Shown here: positions 5,641-12,202 of the stretch, in pieces
Layout: every line of letters begins with the position of its first letter
How positions within the stretch are numbered: position 1 is the first letter of the stretch
The notes under the pieces: model-generated
Seen by the model: the letters and a program-made list of their open reading frames with translations, nothing else
What the model was told of the DNA's origin: nothing
Databases searched by the model: none
Made by a program: the position numbers and the translations under genes
Source of the DNA: Paludibacter sp.
GTDB lineage: Bacteria > Bacteroidota > Bacteroidia > Bacteroidales > Paludibacteraceae
NCBI GenBank assembly: GCA_030655595.1
Contig: JAUSNQ010000130.1
Location: 1-13,986, forward strand
DNA: 13,986 bases
Reading direction: 5' to 3'

Positions 5641-8436
5641 TTATTTTAACGTCCAGTTGATGCCGACCGAAAAAGTTCTGCCTGTGTTGTAAAGCTTGTT
5701 TACAAGTGTGATGGTGTTGCTGATTTCATTCTTTAGATAGTCAAAGTTTTGTTGGGTGATGTGGTCTTGTGCCAGGATGTCTTTGATGCCCAGTTTCAGC
5801 TCAATTTGTTTGCCCAGTTTTTTGTTCAAGGTGAAATCTATCACATGTCTGGGCATTTCGTAAATATCGGGAATTTCAACTACGCCCTGATTGAGTTGTG
5901 CTGCCACCAAAATGCGTTTTCCCACCACATTGTACATCAGCGTGGAAGACAGCCCCGATTCATCATTTTGGTAATAAATGCCTGCATTCAATACATAGGG
6001 AGATTGCCCTTGTAACGGGCGACTTCTTTCTGATTCCATATCTTCAAACTCGACCATGCTTTGAATGAGTGCAGCGTTCAGGTTTAAATTGAAATTATTT
6101 AATCCGATGAAAGCCAATGACTTCTTAAGTTCAATCTCCACGCCGACATTCGTTGCTCCTTTGGCATTGTCGAATGAGAACAACGAACCGGCACCGATAC
6201 TGACCATCTCAATCGGATTATTGAAGCGCTTATAAAATGCTGCCAAAGTAAAAGTTTCACCAGGTGATGGATAGTGCTCAAAACGTAAATCTACGTTTTG
6301 AATGGTAGCATGCAGTAATTCAGGATTACCCACCACCGAATTTTTCTCTGTAAAATCGTAGTAAGTCAATGGGGCAACTTCCCGGAATTCAGGGCGATTG
6401 ATGCTGCGTGAGCAGGCAAGTCTTAACAGGTTTTTTTCATTCAGTTGATAAGAAGTGTTGACAGAAGGAAATAGATTTAAAGCAGGATTATCGACATTGA
6501 CCTGTGAACTTGCATTGTAATACCCCTGAAGCATCAACCTGTTGTATTCTGCACGCACACCACTGTTGATGTTGAAGTTTCCAATCGGCAATACCAAGGC
6601 AATATAGCCTGCCGATAAAAGATTCTGAGCGGTGTAAGTATTGGCGACATTGGTTTGTTCGTCGGCACTTATCACTTTGCCATTTCCAAGATACGGCTCT
6701 GTGAATAAAGTTTCAAAATCAAGTGCATTGATTTCCGTTGTGCTCAAATTGCCGTAGGCGTTCCGATAGGTAATACTTCTCTCTTTAAAACTACGCGTTT
6801 TCATTTCATGGTATGTCCCAGCCTTCAGGGTTGACGATTGATCTGCAATTTTAATTTTCTTTTCCCAGTTTGCTGCGGCTGTCATCACATATTCGTGATT
6901 AGTCATGTATAATCGACCTAATTCATTGATGCTGGGAACATCTGGCAAAACATATTCGTATACACCTGTTGCAACTTCTTTGTTGCTGCGGTTTTGCCGA
7001 TCCGGTTCAAGGCGATTTGCGTATGCAAAACCAACGTTCCAGTCTACTTTATGGTCGTCGGTGTTGTTAATTTTATGATTGCCGCTCAGTTGTCCGGAAT
7101 AAGTTGTCCGTGCTGAATACTGATTGCTGTAGTATTGAAAATTGCTGTTCCGGTAGTTATTCCATCCCGCAGAGTTAGCTGTTTTATCAACACCAATCTG
7201 ATTCAACAGATTTTTGAATTCTATTTTGGTGCCTGTGATATTCTGATATGCCCAATTGTGCATGATGCCGATTTTAAAATCCCTTGTGTAAACGTCGGCT
7301 ATATATTGATAGAGGTATATAGGTGTATTATTCACCTCGTCATATCTTTCGTACATATAATTTAGCATGTCGTCGCGTGTGCTGAAGGAGTTACTATATC
7401 CCACAGAAGTCAAAGTACCCAATCTAGCCCCTTCATCAAGATTCCATTTTTTTCCAAACACAATGGATAGTTTTTGATTTGGAAGTGCCATGGTTGGTTG
7501 AGCAATCCAGTTGGTTGAAAGTTGCAAAGCCGCTGCATCTCTGTTTGCATTGGATAAGTCATTCAGGTTGGCAGGATAATCCCTGGGCAAGGCTCGTGGA
7601 ATATTGCCCAGTGCGAAGGCATCAAGTGTTCTAAACGGTAAAAAGTAGGCATCTTTGAATGTTGTGACATCGTTGTATGCAATGCCATATTCCACTTGCA
7701 AAAAATCTTCATCAGGAATGTTTTTAGTCGTGATTTTGATGAAACCACCTGTCGCTTCAGCAGCATTTTCAGCAGTTCCTGTTTTGTAAATCAGCAGGTT
7801 GTCGATCATGTTACTTGGAATGGCATCGAAGGAAAAAGCTTTTACATCCGTTTCGCTACTTGGTGTTGCGGCGTTGTTGAGCCAAACATTGTTATATCTT
7901 TGGTTCAATCCCCTCACAATGATAAACCGGTTATCCTGAATGGTAACTCCGGGAATTCGTTTGACTACTTCCGAGGCATCCCGGTCGAGTGTTTTGCTGA
8001 TTTGTTGCGACGAAATGCCACTCACGACCTGCAAGGAAGTGCGTACGCTTCTGAGTAGTGAAAGGTCGGTGTCGGTTTTCAATCTGCCGACTACCTGAAC
8101 GCTTTCGAGTTCGAGAGAAGCCTCTTCCATGACTATGTTGATGATGGTTGGAAGATTTTGACTCACAGTAACATCAGCAATCTTTTTGGAATTATATGAA
8201 ACGTATGAAATAATCAGGTTGTACTTTCCGGGACCGATTTTTATTTCATAATTTCCATCAATGTCAGCGGTGGTGCCGATGGTTGTGCCTTCGACAAGGA
8301 TAGCAGCTCCGGTAAGTGGTTCGTTGTATTGCTTGTCAAACACAGTCCCTTTAATAGCGGACTGAGGATAAGTATTTATGCAAAATAAAGCGAGAATGAA
8401 TATCAAAAGAACACGAGAAAATCTCTGAATGGTCAT
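5641..8436 (-). CDS. TonB-dependent outer-membrane receptor (CarboxypepD_reg domain, plug, beta-barrel)
   Basis: This 931-residue protein should import a ligand across the outer membrane using TonB energy. An N-terminal signal peptide covers about residues 1-25 (hydrophobic LLIFILALFCINT). A carboxypeptidase-regulatory-like beta-sandwich follows at about 28-112 (IKGTVFDKQYNEPLTGAAIL, DIDGNYEI, VSYNSKKIADV). The plug spans about 130-240 with DASEVVKRIPGVTI, a VRGLNQRY motif and GGFIKITTK. The rest is a barrel rich in alternating aromatic strands, ending FSVGINWTLK. No SusD-like lipoprotein is adjacent, so this is not a typical SusC glycan pair. It is followed 110 bases later by the PiT phosphate transporter on the same strand and is preceded by a similar 11-base repeat array. 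A phosphate or organophosphate ligand is therefore a reasonable inference, though iron complexes, peptides and other ligands remain possible. Confidence 0.92.
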   Translation of the reverse strand: MTIQRFSRVLLIFILALFCINTYPQSAIKGTVFDKQYNEPLTGAAILVEGTTIGTTADIDGNYEIKIGPGKYNLIISYVSYNSKKIADVTVSQNLPTIINIVMEEASLELESVQVVGRLKTDTDLSLLRSVRTSLQVVSGISSQQISKTLDRDASEVVKRIPGVTIQDNRFIIVRGLNQRYNNVWLNNAATPSSETDVKAFSFDAIPSNMIDNLLIYKTGTAENAAEATGGFIKITTKNIPDEDFLQVEYGIAYNDVTTFKDAYFLPFRTLDAFALGNIPRALPRDYPANLNDLSNANRDAAALQLSTNWIAQPTMALPNQKLSIVFGKKWNLDEGARLGTLTSVGYSNSFSTRDDMLNYMYERYDEVNNTPIYLYQYIADVYTRDFKIGIMHNWAYQNITGTKIEFKNLLNQIGVDKTANSAGWNNYRNSNFQYYSNQYSARTTYSGQLSGNHKINNTDDHKVDWNVGFAYANRLEPDRQNRSNKEVATGVYEYVLPDVPSINELGRLYMTNHEYVMTAAANWEKKIKIADQSSTLKAGTYHEMKTRSFKERSITYRNAYGNLSTTEINALDFETLFTEPYLGNGKVISADEQTNVANTYTAQNLLSAGYIALVLPIGNFNINSGVRAEYNRLMLQGYYNASSQVNVDNPALNLFPSVNTSYQLNEKNLLRLACSRSINRPEFREVAPLTYYDFTEKNSVVGNPELLHATIQNVDLRFEHYPSPGETFTLAAFYKRFNNPIEMVSIGAGSLFSFDNAKGATNVGVEIELKKSLAFIGLNNFNLNLNAALIQSMVEFEDMESERSRPLQGQSPYVLNAGIYYQNDESGLSSTLMYNVVGKRILVAAQLNQGVVEIPDIYEMPRHVIDFTLNKKLGKQIELKLGIKDILAQDHITQQNFDYLKNEISNTITLVNKLYNTGRTFSVGINWTLK

Positions 8437-8462
8437 TGCAGTTTAAATTTGGAATTACGCTG

Positions 8463-8470
8463 CAAAATTA
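8463..8470 (-). promoter_or_regulatory. -7 promoter element for the TonB-dependent receptor
   Basis: The minus strand reads TAATTTTG, a perfect match to TAnnTTTG, 26 bases before the receptor start codon. There is no TTTG at the standard -33 distance. Instead the 11-base-phased repeats begin 12 bases upstream, an arrangement expected for activator-dependent promoters of the Pho type. Confidence 0.5.
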
Positions 8471-8481
8471 AGAAACGAGTG

Positions 8482-8521
8482 TTTCAGAAATGAGAAGATG
8501 GTGTTACAATCAGACTACAGA
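8482..8521 (-). promoter_or_regulatory. Degenerate Pho-box-like repeats upstream of the TonB-dependent receptor
   Basis: Plus-strand heptamers in an 11-base phase are TTTCAGA (8482-8488, 5 of 7 to TTACAAA), TTACAAT (8504-8510, 6 of 7) and CTACAGA (8515-8521, 5 of 7). The slot at 8493-8499 is poor (2 of 7). Sequence, spacing, orientation and distance to the -7 element resemble the array in front of the PiT gene. It is weaker than that array and would not stand alone as evidence. Confidence 0.38.
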
Positions 8522-8551
8522 AAGTGGAATGTGTTTGACAGTTTTAGAATA

Positions 8552-9130
8552 CTATTTGATACCATTAAAAATAAACTCGACAATTTTGTGTTTGTTTTCT
8601 TCAAATGCTTTTGTCAGGTTCTGTCTGATATATGGAACCTCTAAGCCTTTGATGGCATGAAATATCACAACGGAAGATAAATCAAGATCCATGTTTTTGA
8701 ATATTTTCTGCTCGATGCCTTCAGCAAGGATGTTTCTGATTAAATCAATTTCTGCAATATCAATTTTTCTTCGGGCACGCTCAACCTGGTAGATATCTCT
8801 GAAGAAATCGGCTTTCAATGAACCGTTGCGGTTAACGATATATTTAATAGCATCTAAATGGGTGATAACGTGTTTACGTAGTTTGATGTCCGGATCGATA
8901 TTTTCCTCCGAGATAAGTGCCAGTTCTTCTAAAAGGTAATTCAATTCTTTATCGATTACCGCTCTGAATATTTCTTCTTTGTTGTTGAAATAGGTGTAAA
9001 GCGTTCTCCTTCCTTTTTTGGATGCTGCTGCTATATCATTCATCGTGATATTACGTTTACCATGGGTTGCAAAGAGTTCCCGTGCAACTTCAATCAGCAT
9101 CTTTTTAGTTTTGGAAAGTTTTTTCGACAT
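8552..9130 (-). CDS. TetR/AcrR-family transcriptional regulator
   Basis: This 192-residue repressor-type protein has the TetR N-terminal DNA-binding domain at about residues 7-55. The lysine-rich start leads into the first helix (MLIEVARELFATHG), then ITMNDIAAASKKGRRTLYTYFNNKEEI, whose TLYTYF recognition-helix stretch and following NKEEI are hallmarks of the family. The C-terminal part is all-helical and variable, as expected for a ligand-binding and dimerisation domain; its ligand cannot be read. It has its own consensus promoter with an overlapping inverted repeat that could be an autoregulatory operator. The 115-base gap to the receptor gene, with a separate -7 element, suggests the receptor is not simply its operon partner. 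The Gate-domain gene ends 69 bases upstream of its start. Confidence 0.93.
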   Translation of the reverse strand: MSKKLSKTKKMLIEVARELFATHGKRNITMNDIAAASKKGRRTLYTYFNNKEEIFRAVIDKELNYLLEELALISEENIDPDIKLRKHVITHLDAIKYIVNRNGSLKADFFRDIYQVERARRKIDIAEIDLIRNILAEGIEQKIFKNMDLDLSSVVIFHAIKGLEVPYIRQNLTKAFEENKHKIVEFIFNGIK

Positions 9131-9150
9131 ACAATTTGGTTAAAGTTGTG

Positions 9151-9181
9151 CAAATATAATATTTTTGCTCAGATTAACAAA
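9151..9181 (-). promoter_or_regulatory. Full Bacteroidota promoter for the tetR-family gene
   Basis: On the minus strand a TTTG -33 element (9181 to 9178) and a perfect TATATTTG -7 element (9158 to 9151) are separated by 19 bases, matching the consensus on both boxes and spacing. The -7 box ends about 20 bases before the start codon at 9130, so the leader would be very short. This is the best-formed promoter in the window. Confidence 0.65.
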
Positions 9182-9202
9182 TTATGTGTCAAAAATTTGT
9201 TA
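9175..9202. promoter_or_regulatory. Inverted repeat overlapping the -33 box of the tetR-family gene (candidate operator)
   Basis: TAACAAAT (9175-9182) and ATTTGTTA (9195-9202) are perfect reverse complements around a 12-base centre, spanning 28 bases. One arm contains the -33 TTTG of the tetR-family promoter; the other contains the stop codon of the Gate-domain gene. TetR-family repressors commonly bind such sites at their own promoter, so autoregulation is plausible. It could also serve as a weak 3' hairpin for the upstream gene, but no U-tract follows. Confidence 0.4.
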
Positions 9203-10129
9203 GAATTTCCTATTTAAATAAAAAATATAGCGTACTATCCAGACAGCAGCCATTGCAAGAATAAATCTGGGCGCAATTAACCAGGCAGCAGGAACTCCAA
9301 TGGCAACAAAGAGCAGCGTGTCTTCGAGCAAGGAATGATTGATCGCTATGTGGTAGTTGAGTAAATCAGCATCTTTTTTGGAGATCTCATTGTTTTCGAC
9401 CTCTTCGATTAAAACAGCAGACCCATAGGTTAATCCAAGGACCTGAGCAACAAACCAAAGAAACGAACTTGATTTGGAGAGCCCGAAAATTTTCATAAAT
9501 GGTGCGAAAGTTTTTGAAAGCACGATAAGTATTTTGAATTCCTTGAGGATGTTTTGAAGAATCATCAGACCGGTTACAATCAATATTATTTTCACAGTCA
9601 ACCAACCGGCATTTATCAACCAATTTACGATCATGGGCCAAAATCCTTCCTGACCCAATGCCTGATGTATCAGTTTTCTTTCGGCAGGGATTTCAGGTAA
9701 AACCAGATTTAACAAATAGGCGGCAATAAACGAAACTACGATGCGGAGTGAAAACATGATCAGGTATGAAGAACCTGTTTTCTTTTGCACTGCACTCTCA
9801 ATAATCATATTGTGAGAAATGAGACACATCAGCGCAAGTATGGTTATCTCGCGCATATCTAAAGGGAGGGTTGCAATAATTGCAATGGGAGCATAGAGTG
9901 AAAGAAAGATACTAGTGATGAATACAATCGCAGATTCGCCGGGCAGTCCGATGATAGAAAAAAGTGGTGTAAGGTATCCTGATACCCATGCAATAATTCC
10001 GAAATATTGCAGCAAGCTCACAAGGAGACTGATTGGCAGGATGATTTTGAGCAGCCACCAGATGGTTTTTCTTGCTTTTGGCAATGCACTGGCAGCACTG
10101 CCGAAAATTCGTTGAAATACTAATTGCAT
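9200..10129 (-). CDS. Nucleoside-recognition (Gate) domain integral membrane protein
   Basis: This 309-residue protein is almost wholly hydrophobic, with roughly eight predicted membrane helices. The first hydrophobic stretch reads IWWLLKIILPISLLVSLLQYFGI, followed by YLTPLFSIIGLPGESAIVFITSIFLSLYAPIA. The conserved GLPGESA and the repeated helix-loop pattern in the second half (ILKEFKILIVLSKTFAPFMKIFGLS, then FVAQVLGLTYGSAVLIEE) match the Gate domain found in concentrative nucleoside transporters, SpmA/SpmB and FeoB. The substrate of stand-alone members is not established, so a transport role is family-level inference. The start at 10129 is supported by the amphipathic N-terminus leading into helix 1. 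The gene has a structured leader of about 90 bases with an upstream ORF that overlaps its start codon by 10 bases. Confidence 0.85.
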   Translation of the reverse strand: MQLVFQRIFGSAASALPKARKTIWWLLKIILPISLLVSLLQYFGIIAWVSGYLTPLFSIIGLPGESAIVFITSIFLSLYAPIAIIATLPLDMREITILALMCLISHNMIIESAVQKKTGSSYLIMFSLRIVVSFIAAYLLNLVLPEIPAERKLIHQALGQEGFWPMIVNWLINAGWLTVKIILIVTGLMILQNILKEFKILIVLSKTFAPFMKIFGLSKSSSFLWFVAQVLGLTYGSAVLIEEVENNEISKKDADLLNYHIAINHSLLEDTLLFVAIGVPAAWLIAPRFILAMAAVWIVRYIFYLNRKF

Positions 10130-10206
10130 ATAGTGGATGTATATAAAACAAGAAGGGCTGTCTCACGACAACCCAATCTCTTTATTAACCTTAAATCTAA
10201 TACCAT
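10120..10206 (-). CDS. Possible 28-residue upstream ORF (leader peptide) overlapping the Gate-domain gene start
   Basis: Minus-strand ATG at 10206 opens 28 codons beginning MVLDLRLIKRLGCRETA and ends with TAG at 10122-10120, ten bases past the ATG of the Gate-domain gene. It starts about 14 bases after a consensus -7 element and contains the GNRA hairpin within its coding stretch. Seven of its 28 residues are leucine. The overlap with the main start codon would permit translational coupling. No homology can be claimed. The sequence around its start gives me an impression of a recurring Bacteroidales leader, but that is memory and is unverified. Confidence 0.3.
   Translation of the reverse strand: MVLDLRLIKRLGCRETALLVLYTSTICN
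10155..10174 (-). ncRNA. GNRA-capped leader hairpin (candidate attenuator or small-RNA terminator)
   Basis: In minus-strand RNA, GGGUUGUC and GACAGCCC form an 8-pair stem (one G-U pair) closed by the tetraloop GUGA. The plus-strand RNA would have a C-A mismatch instead, so the structure is specific to the minus strand. The next 14 bases are U-rich (UUCUUGUUUUAUAU). This could stop transcription about 25 bases before the Gate-domain start codon or act as a leader structure. With the promoter at 10220-10251 it would define a short RNA of about 60-70 bases. Confidence 0.45.
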
Positions 10207-10219
10207 GAAAAACACAGTG

Positions 10220-10251
10220 CAAATATAAAGCGTTTTTTTATGTTGTACAAC
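10220..10251 (-). promoter_or_regulatory. Promoter for the Gate-domain leader
   Basis: The minus strand carries GTTG (10251 to 10248) as -33 element and a perfect TATATTTG (10227 to 10220) as -7 element, 20 bases apart, close to the Bacteroidota consensus. The -33 box is inside a 14-base palindrome. The transcript would begin around 10210-10215, giving a leader of roughly 85 bases before the ATG at 10129. Confidence 0.6.
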
Positions 10252-10253
10252 AT
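10240..10253. promoter_or_regulatory. 14-base perfect palindrome at the -33 region (candidate operator)
   Basis: ATGTTGTACAACAT is its own reverse complement over all 14 bases and covers the -33 element of the leader promoter. A binding site for a dimeric repressor is the natural reading. Which regulator binds it cannot be told. The flanking 218-base gap between the Gate-domain start and the DUF2147 stop otherwise holds only AT-rich sequence. Confidence 0.45.
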
Positions 10254-10347
10254 GTTTATCGTGTATTTCGCGGAAAATAACATAAATTAACTTATCTGTG
10301 TCTTTGAGAAAATGATAATATTCAGATATTCAAATAATTGTATGTAT

Positions 10348-10782
10348 TTAGTTTTTTATCCAGGTTTGAGATCTGCCAATATAACCTCCTCGATCCAATG
10401 ATCCGCGAACCGACAGGTTGCCTGTTTTGCTGTCGAAAGTGATATTGCATTTGTAAATTTTGCCATTGTTGGGGTCGAGAATGGTTCCGCCGGTTAAACT
10501 TCCGTTTTTTTCAACCATCTCATTGATAACCATCATACCTAAAATCGGTTTATCTTTGTTTGTACCAGAACATTCACTACATTTTTTTTCGGGTTCCTTG
10601 AACAGGTGTTCGATTTTGCCGTAATATTTACCATTCGTAGCTTTGAAGATATAAACAATCGATTTTGTTGAACCATCATTGTCATCTATGGTTTTCCATT
10701 TTCCAAGAATTTGATCAATCTGACCAAACGACAACAGACTAAATGCCATTGTGAAAATTAGTGATAAAGCTGTTTTTTTCAT
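10348..10782 (-). CDS. Exported DUF2147-family protein
   Basis: This 144-residue protein begins with a clear signal peptide (MKKTALSLIFTMAFSLLSFGQ, cleavage about residue 20-21), so it is exported to the periplasm or beyond. The mature part has the features of DUF2147: GKWKTIDDNDG with a following SIVYIF strand, YYGKIEHLF, a Cys pair (CSEC), the PILGM segment, GGTILDPNNGKIYKC and the terminal SVRGSLDRGGYIGRSQTWIKN. The repeated Gly-rich turns and alternating strands suggest a small lipocalin-like beta-barrel, but no biochemical function is established for the family. It is transcribed divergently from the antiporter gene and is separated from the Gate-domain gene by 218 bases containing a separate promoter, so it is probably monocistronic. 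Confidence 0.88.
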   Translation of the reverse strand: MKKTALSLIFTMAFSLLSFGQIDQILGKWKTIDDNDGSTKSIVYIFKATNGKYYGKIEHLFKEPEKKCSECSGTNKDKPILGMMVINEMVEKNGSLTGGTILDPNNGKIYKCNITFDSKTGNLSVRGSLDRGGYIGRSQTWIKN

Positions 10783-10808
10783 GTGCTGTATTTTAAATGA
10801 TTAAGTCG

Positions 10809-10816
10809 CAAAGATA
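10809..10816 (-). promoter_or_regulatory. -7 promoter element for the DUF2147 gene
   Basis: The minus strand reads TATCTTTG, matching TAnnTTTG fully, 26 bases before the DUF2147 start codon. No good -33 TTTG stands 19-21 bases upstream. Confidence 0.5.
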
Positions 10817-10891
10817 TAATTTTTTTTAAATTATTTACTGAACAAAAACTTTGCAACACGTGAATTGTTTATGCCTTTGTGTTTTTTTTTG

Positions 10892-10899
10892 TACTTTTG
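10892..10899 (+). promoter_or_regulatory. -7 promoter element for the antiporter gene
   Basis: TACTTTTG is a perfect TAnnTTTG match 21 bases before the ATG at 10921. A TTTA at 10868-10871 lies 20 bases upstream and may serve as a weak -33 box. A run of ten T residues (10881-10890 apart from its first base) fills the spacer. Confidence 0.5.
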
Positions 10900-10920
10900 C
10901 CCCGTTTTAAAATATTTTAA

Positions 10921-12078
10921 ATGAAGAAAATAATTTTCTTTTCGATTTGCCTGATTGCCGGATTAACTGTATCACAGTTGCTTCCTGATATATTGGGCGG
11001 TGGGTATGATAATTTCAGGTTTGTTGCGGGACTGACACTCTCAGTCGCACTTTCGTATATCATGATTAATGTGGGTCGGGAATTTGAGCTAGATAAAAAA
11101 CAATGGCGGTCGTATTCTATGGATTATTATGTAGCCATGATGACTGCTGCACTGCCTTGGATTTTTGTTGCGACCTATTACATGTACCTGATGCCAAAAG
11201 GGATGTTCTGGAACTGGGATGCATGGAAGGATAATCTTTTACTCAGCCGGTTTGCTGCTCCGACTTCAGCCGGTATTTTGTTTGCCATGTTAGCTGCGGT
11301 TGGATTGAAATCAAGTTGGATTTACAAGAAAATTCAGACTTTGGCAATTTTTGATGATTTGGACACCATCCTCTTGATGATTCCTTTGCAAATATTAATG
11401 GTTGGACTGCGTTGGGAGTTACATATCATCATTTTTGTTGTATTTGCCCTTTTGTTTTTTGGATGGAAAAAATTAAATGCATTTCAATTACCGCAAAGAT
11501 GGTATCACATTGCATTATATGCTTTAGGTGTTGTCTTTCTTTCACAATTCATCTATGAGACTTCCAAACTGGTTTTTTCAAATGGAATCCATATTGAAAT
11601 ATTATTACCGGCTTTTGTATTGGGAATGGTTATTAAAGACAAGCATAACGAAAATAAAGCTGATATAAGTGCTTCAAATCTGATTTCATATTTTTTCATG
11701 TTTTTAGTTGGCATGACCATGCCGGTGTTTATCGGAGAGCTTGATAATGGTAATGGTGCTGCATCGGCCACTCAGCCTGTGATGGGGTGGGGCGAAATAG
11801 CTTTTCACGTAGTGGTTGTGACTGTCCTTTCGAATATCGGAAAGTTGTACCCGTTATTGCATTATAAAGATAGAAAAGTAAGTGAACGTTTGGCAATTTC
11901 AATCGGAATGTTTACCCGCGGAGAAGTTGGAGCAGGTATCATTTTTATCGCTATTGGTTATAATATTGGTGGTCCTTTACTCGCCATTTCAGTGCTGACG
12001 CTGGTGCTAAATCTCGTGCTTACCGGCTTTTTTATTATTTTTGTCAGAAAATTAGCCCTCAGATCGGTGGATGCATAA
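10921..12078 (+). CDS. Cation:proton antiporter (Na+/H+ exchanger family, CPA type)
   Basis: This 385-residue inner-membrane protein has about 11-12 hydrophobic helices and should exchange protons for Na+ or K+. The ion-binding helix reads LAIFDDLDTILLMIP, with adjacent acidic residues Asp145 and Asp146. This is the double-acidic motif typical of electrogenic family members. Other family features are SRFAAPTSAGILFAML ahead of it and FTRGEVGAGIIFIAIGY in the last third. The length matches the membrane domain alone; the cytoplasmic RCK/TrkA-type domain found in KefB-like members is missing. The start at 10921 has a consensus -7 element just upstream. It is followed 124 bases later by mdh on the same strand, with a separate promoter between them. 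Ion specificity is not readable. Confidence 0.88.
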   Translation: MKKIIFFSICLIAGLTVSQLLPDILGGGYDNFRFVAGLTLSVALSYIMINVGREFELDKKQWRSYSMDYYVAMMTAALPWIFVATYYMYLMPKGMFWNWDAWKDNLLLSRFAAPTSAGILFAMLAAVGLKSSWIYKKIQTLAIFDDLDTILLMIPLQILMVGLRWELHIIIFVVFALLFFGWKKLNAFQLPQRWYHIALYALGVVFLSQFIYETSKLVFSNGIHIEILLPAFVLGMVIKDKHNENKADISASNLISYFFMFLVGMTMPVFIGELDNGNGAASATQPVMGWGEIAFHVVVVTVLSNIGKLYPLLHYKDRKVSERLAISIGMFTRGEVGAGIIFIAIGYNIGGPLLAISVLTLVLNLVLTGFFIIFVRKLALRSVDA

Positions 12079-12104
12079 CGCTCTTGTAGTTAATATTTTG
12101 AAAT

Positions 12105-12128
12105 AATTAAAGAAAAATTTCTTTAATT
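12105..12128 (+). terminator. Long AT-rich hairpin after the antiporter gene
   Basis: AATTAAAGAAA (12105-12115) and TTTCTTTAATT (12118-12128) are perfect reverse complements with only two bases between them; in RNA the innermost pairs would open into a loop. It lies 27 bases after the antiporter stop. There is no strong U-tract, so termination would be weak. The descending arm also holds TTTC, a possible -33 box of the mdh promoter. Confidence 0.35.
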
Positions 12129-12149
12129 GAGTTGAAAATTGTACTTTTG
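12118..12149 (+). promoter_or_regulatory. Promoter for mdh
   Basis: TACTTTTG at 12142-12149 matches TAnnTTTG fully. TTTC at 12118-12121 stands 20 bases upstream as a three-of-four -33 match. The leader to the ATG at 12203 would be about 45-50 bases and is very A-rich. Confidence 0.55.
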
Positions 12150-12202
12150 CAGGGATTTAAAAAAAGCGTATAATAAAAGATTATTTAGAAAAAAAAGTAT
12201 TT

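Noticed and set aside
7696..8058. 120-codon open frame on the plus strand inside the TonB-receptor gene
   Set aside because: It is a shadow of the receptor plug-domain coding sequence on the opposite strand, with no family features.
8437..8551. TetR regulator and TonB receptor forming one operon with efflux-type regulation
   Set aside because: A perfect -7 element precedes the receptor in the 115-base gap and no efflux genes are present, so same-strand adjacency alone does not support it.
10318..10345. Short AATAT/ATATT hairpin as terminator of the DUF2147 gene
   Set aside because: A 5-base all-AT stem with no clear U-tract in AT-rich sequence is expected by chance.
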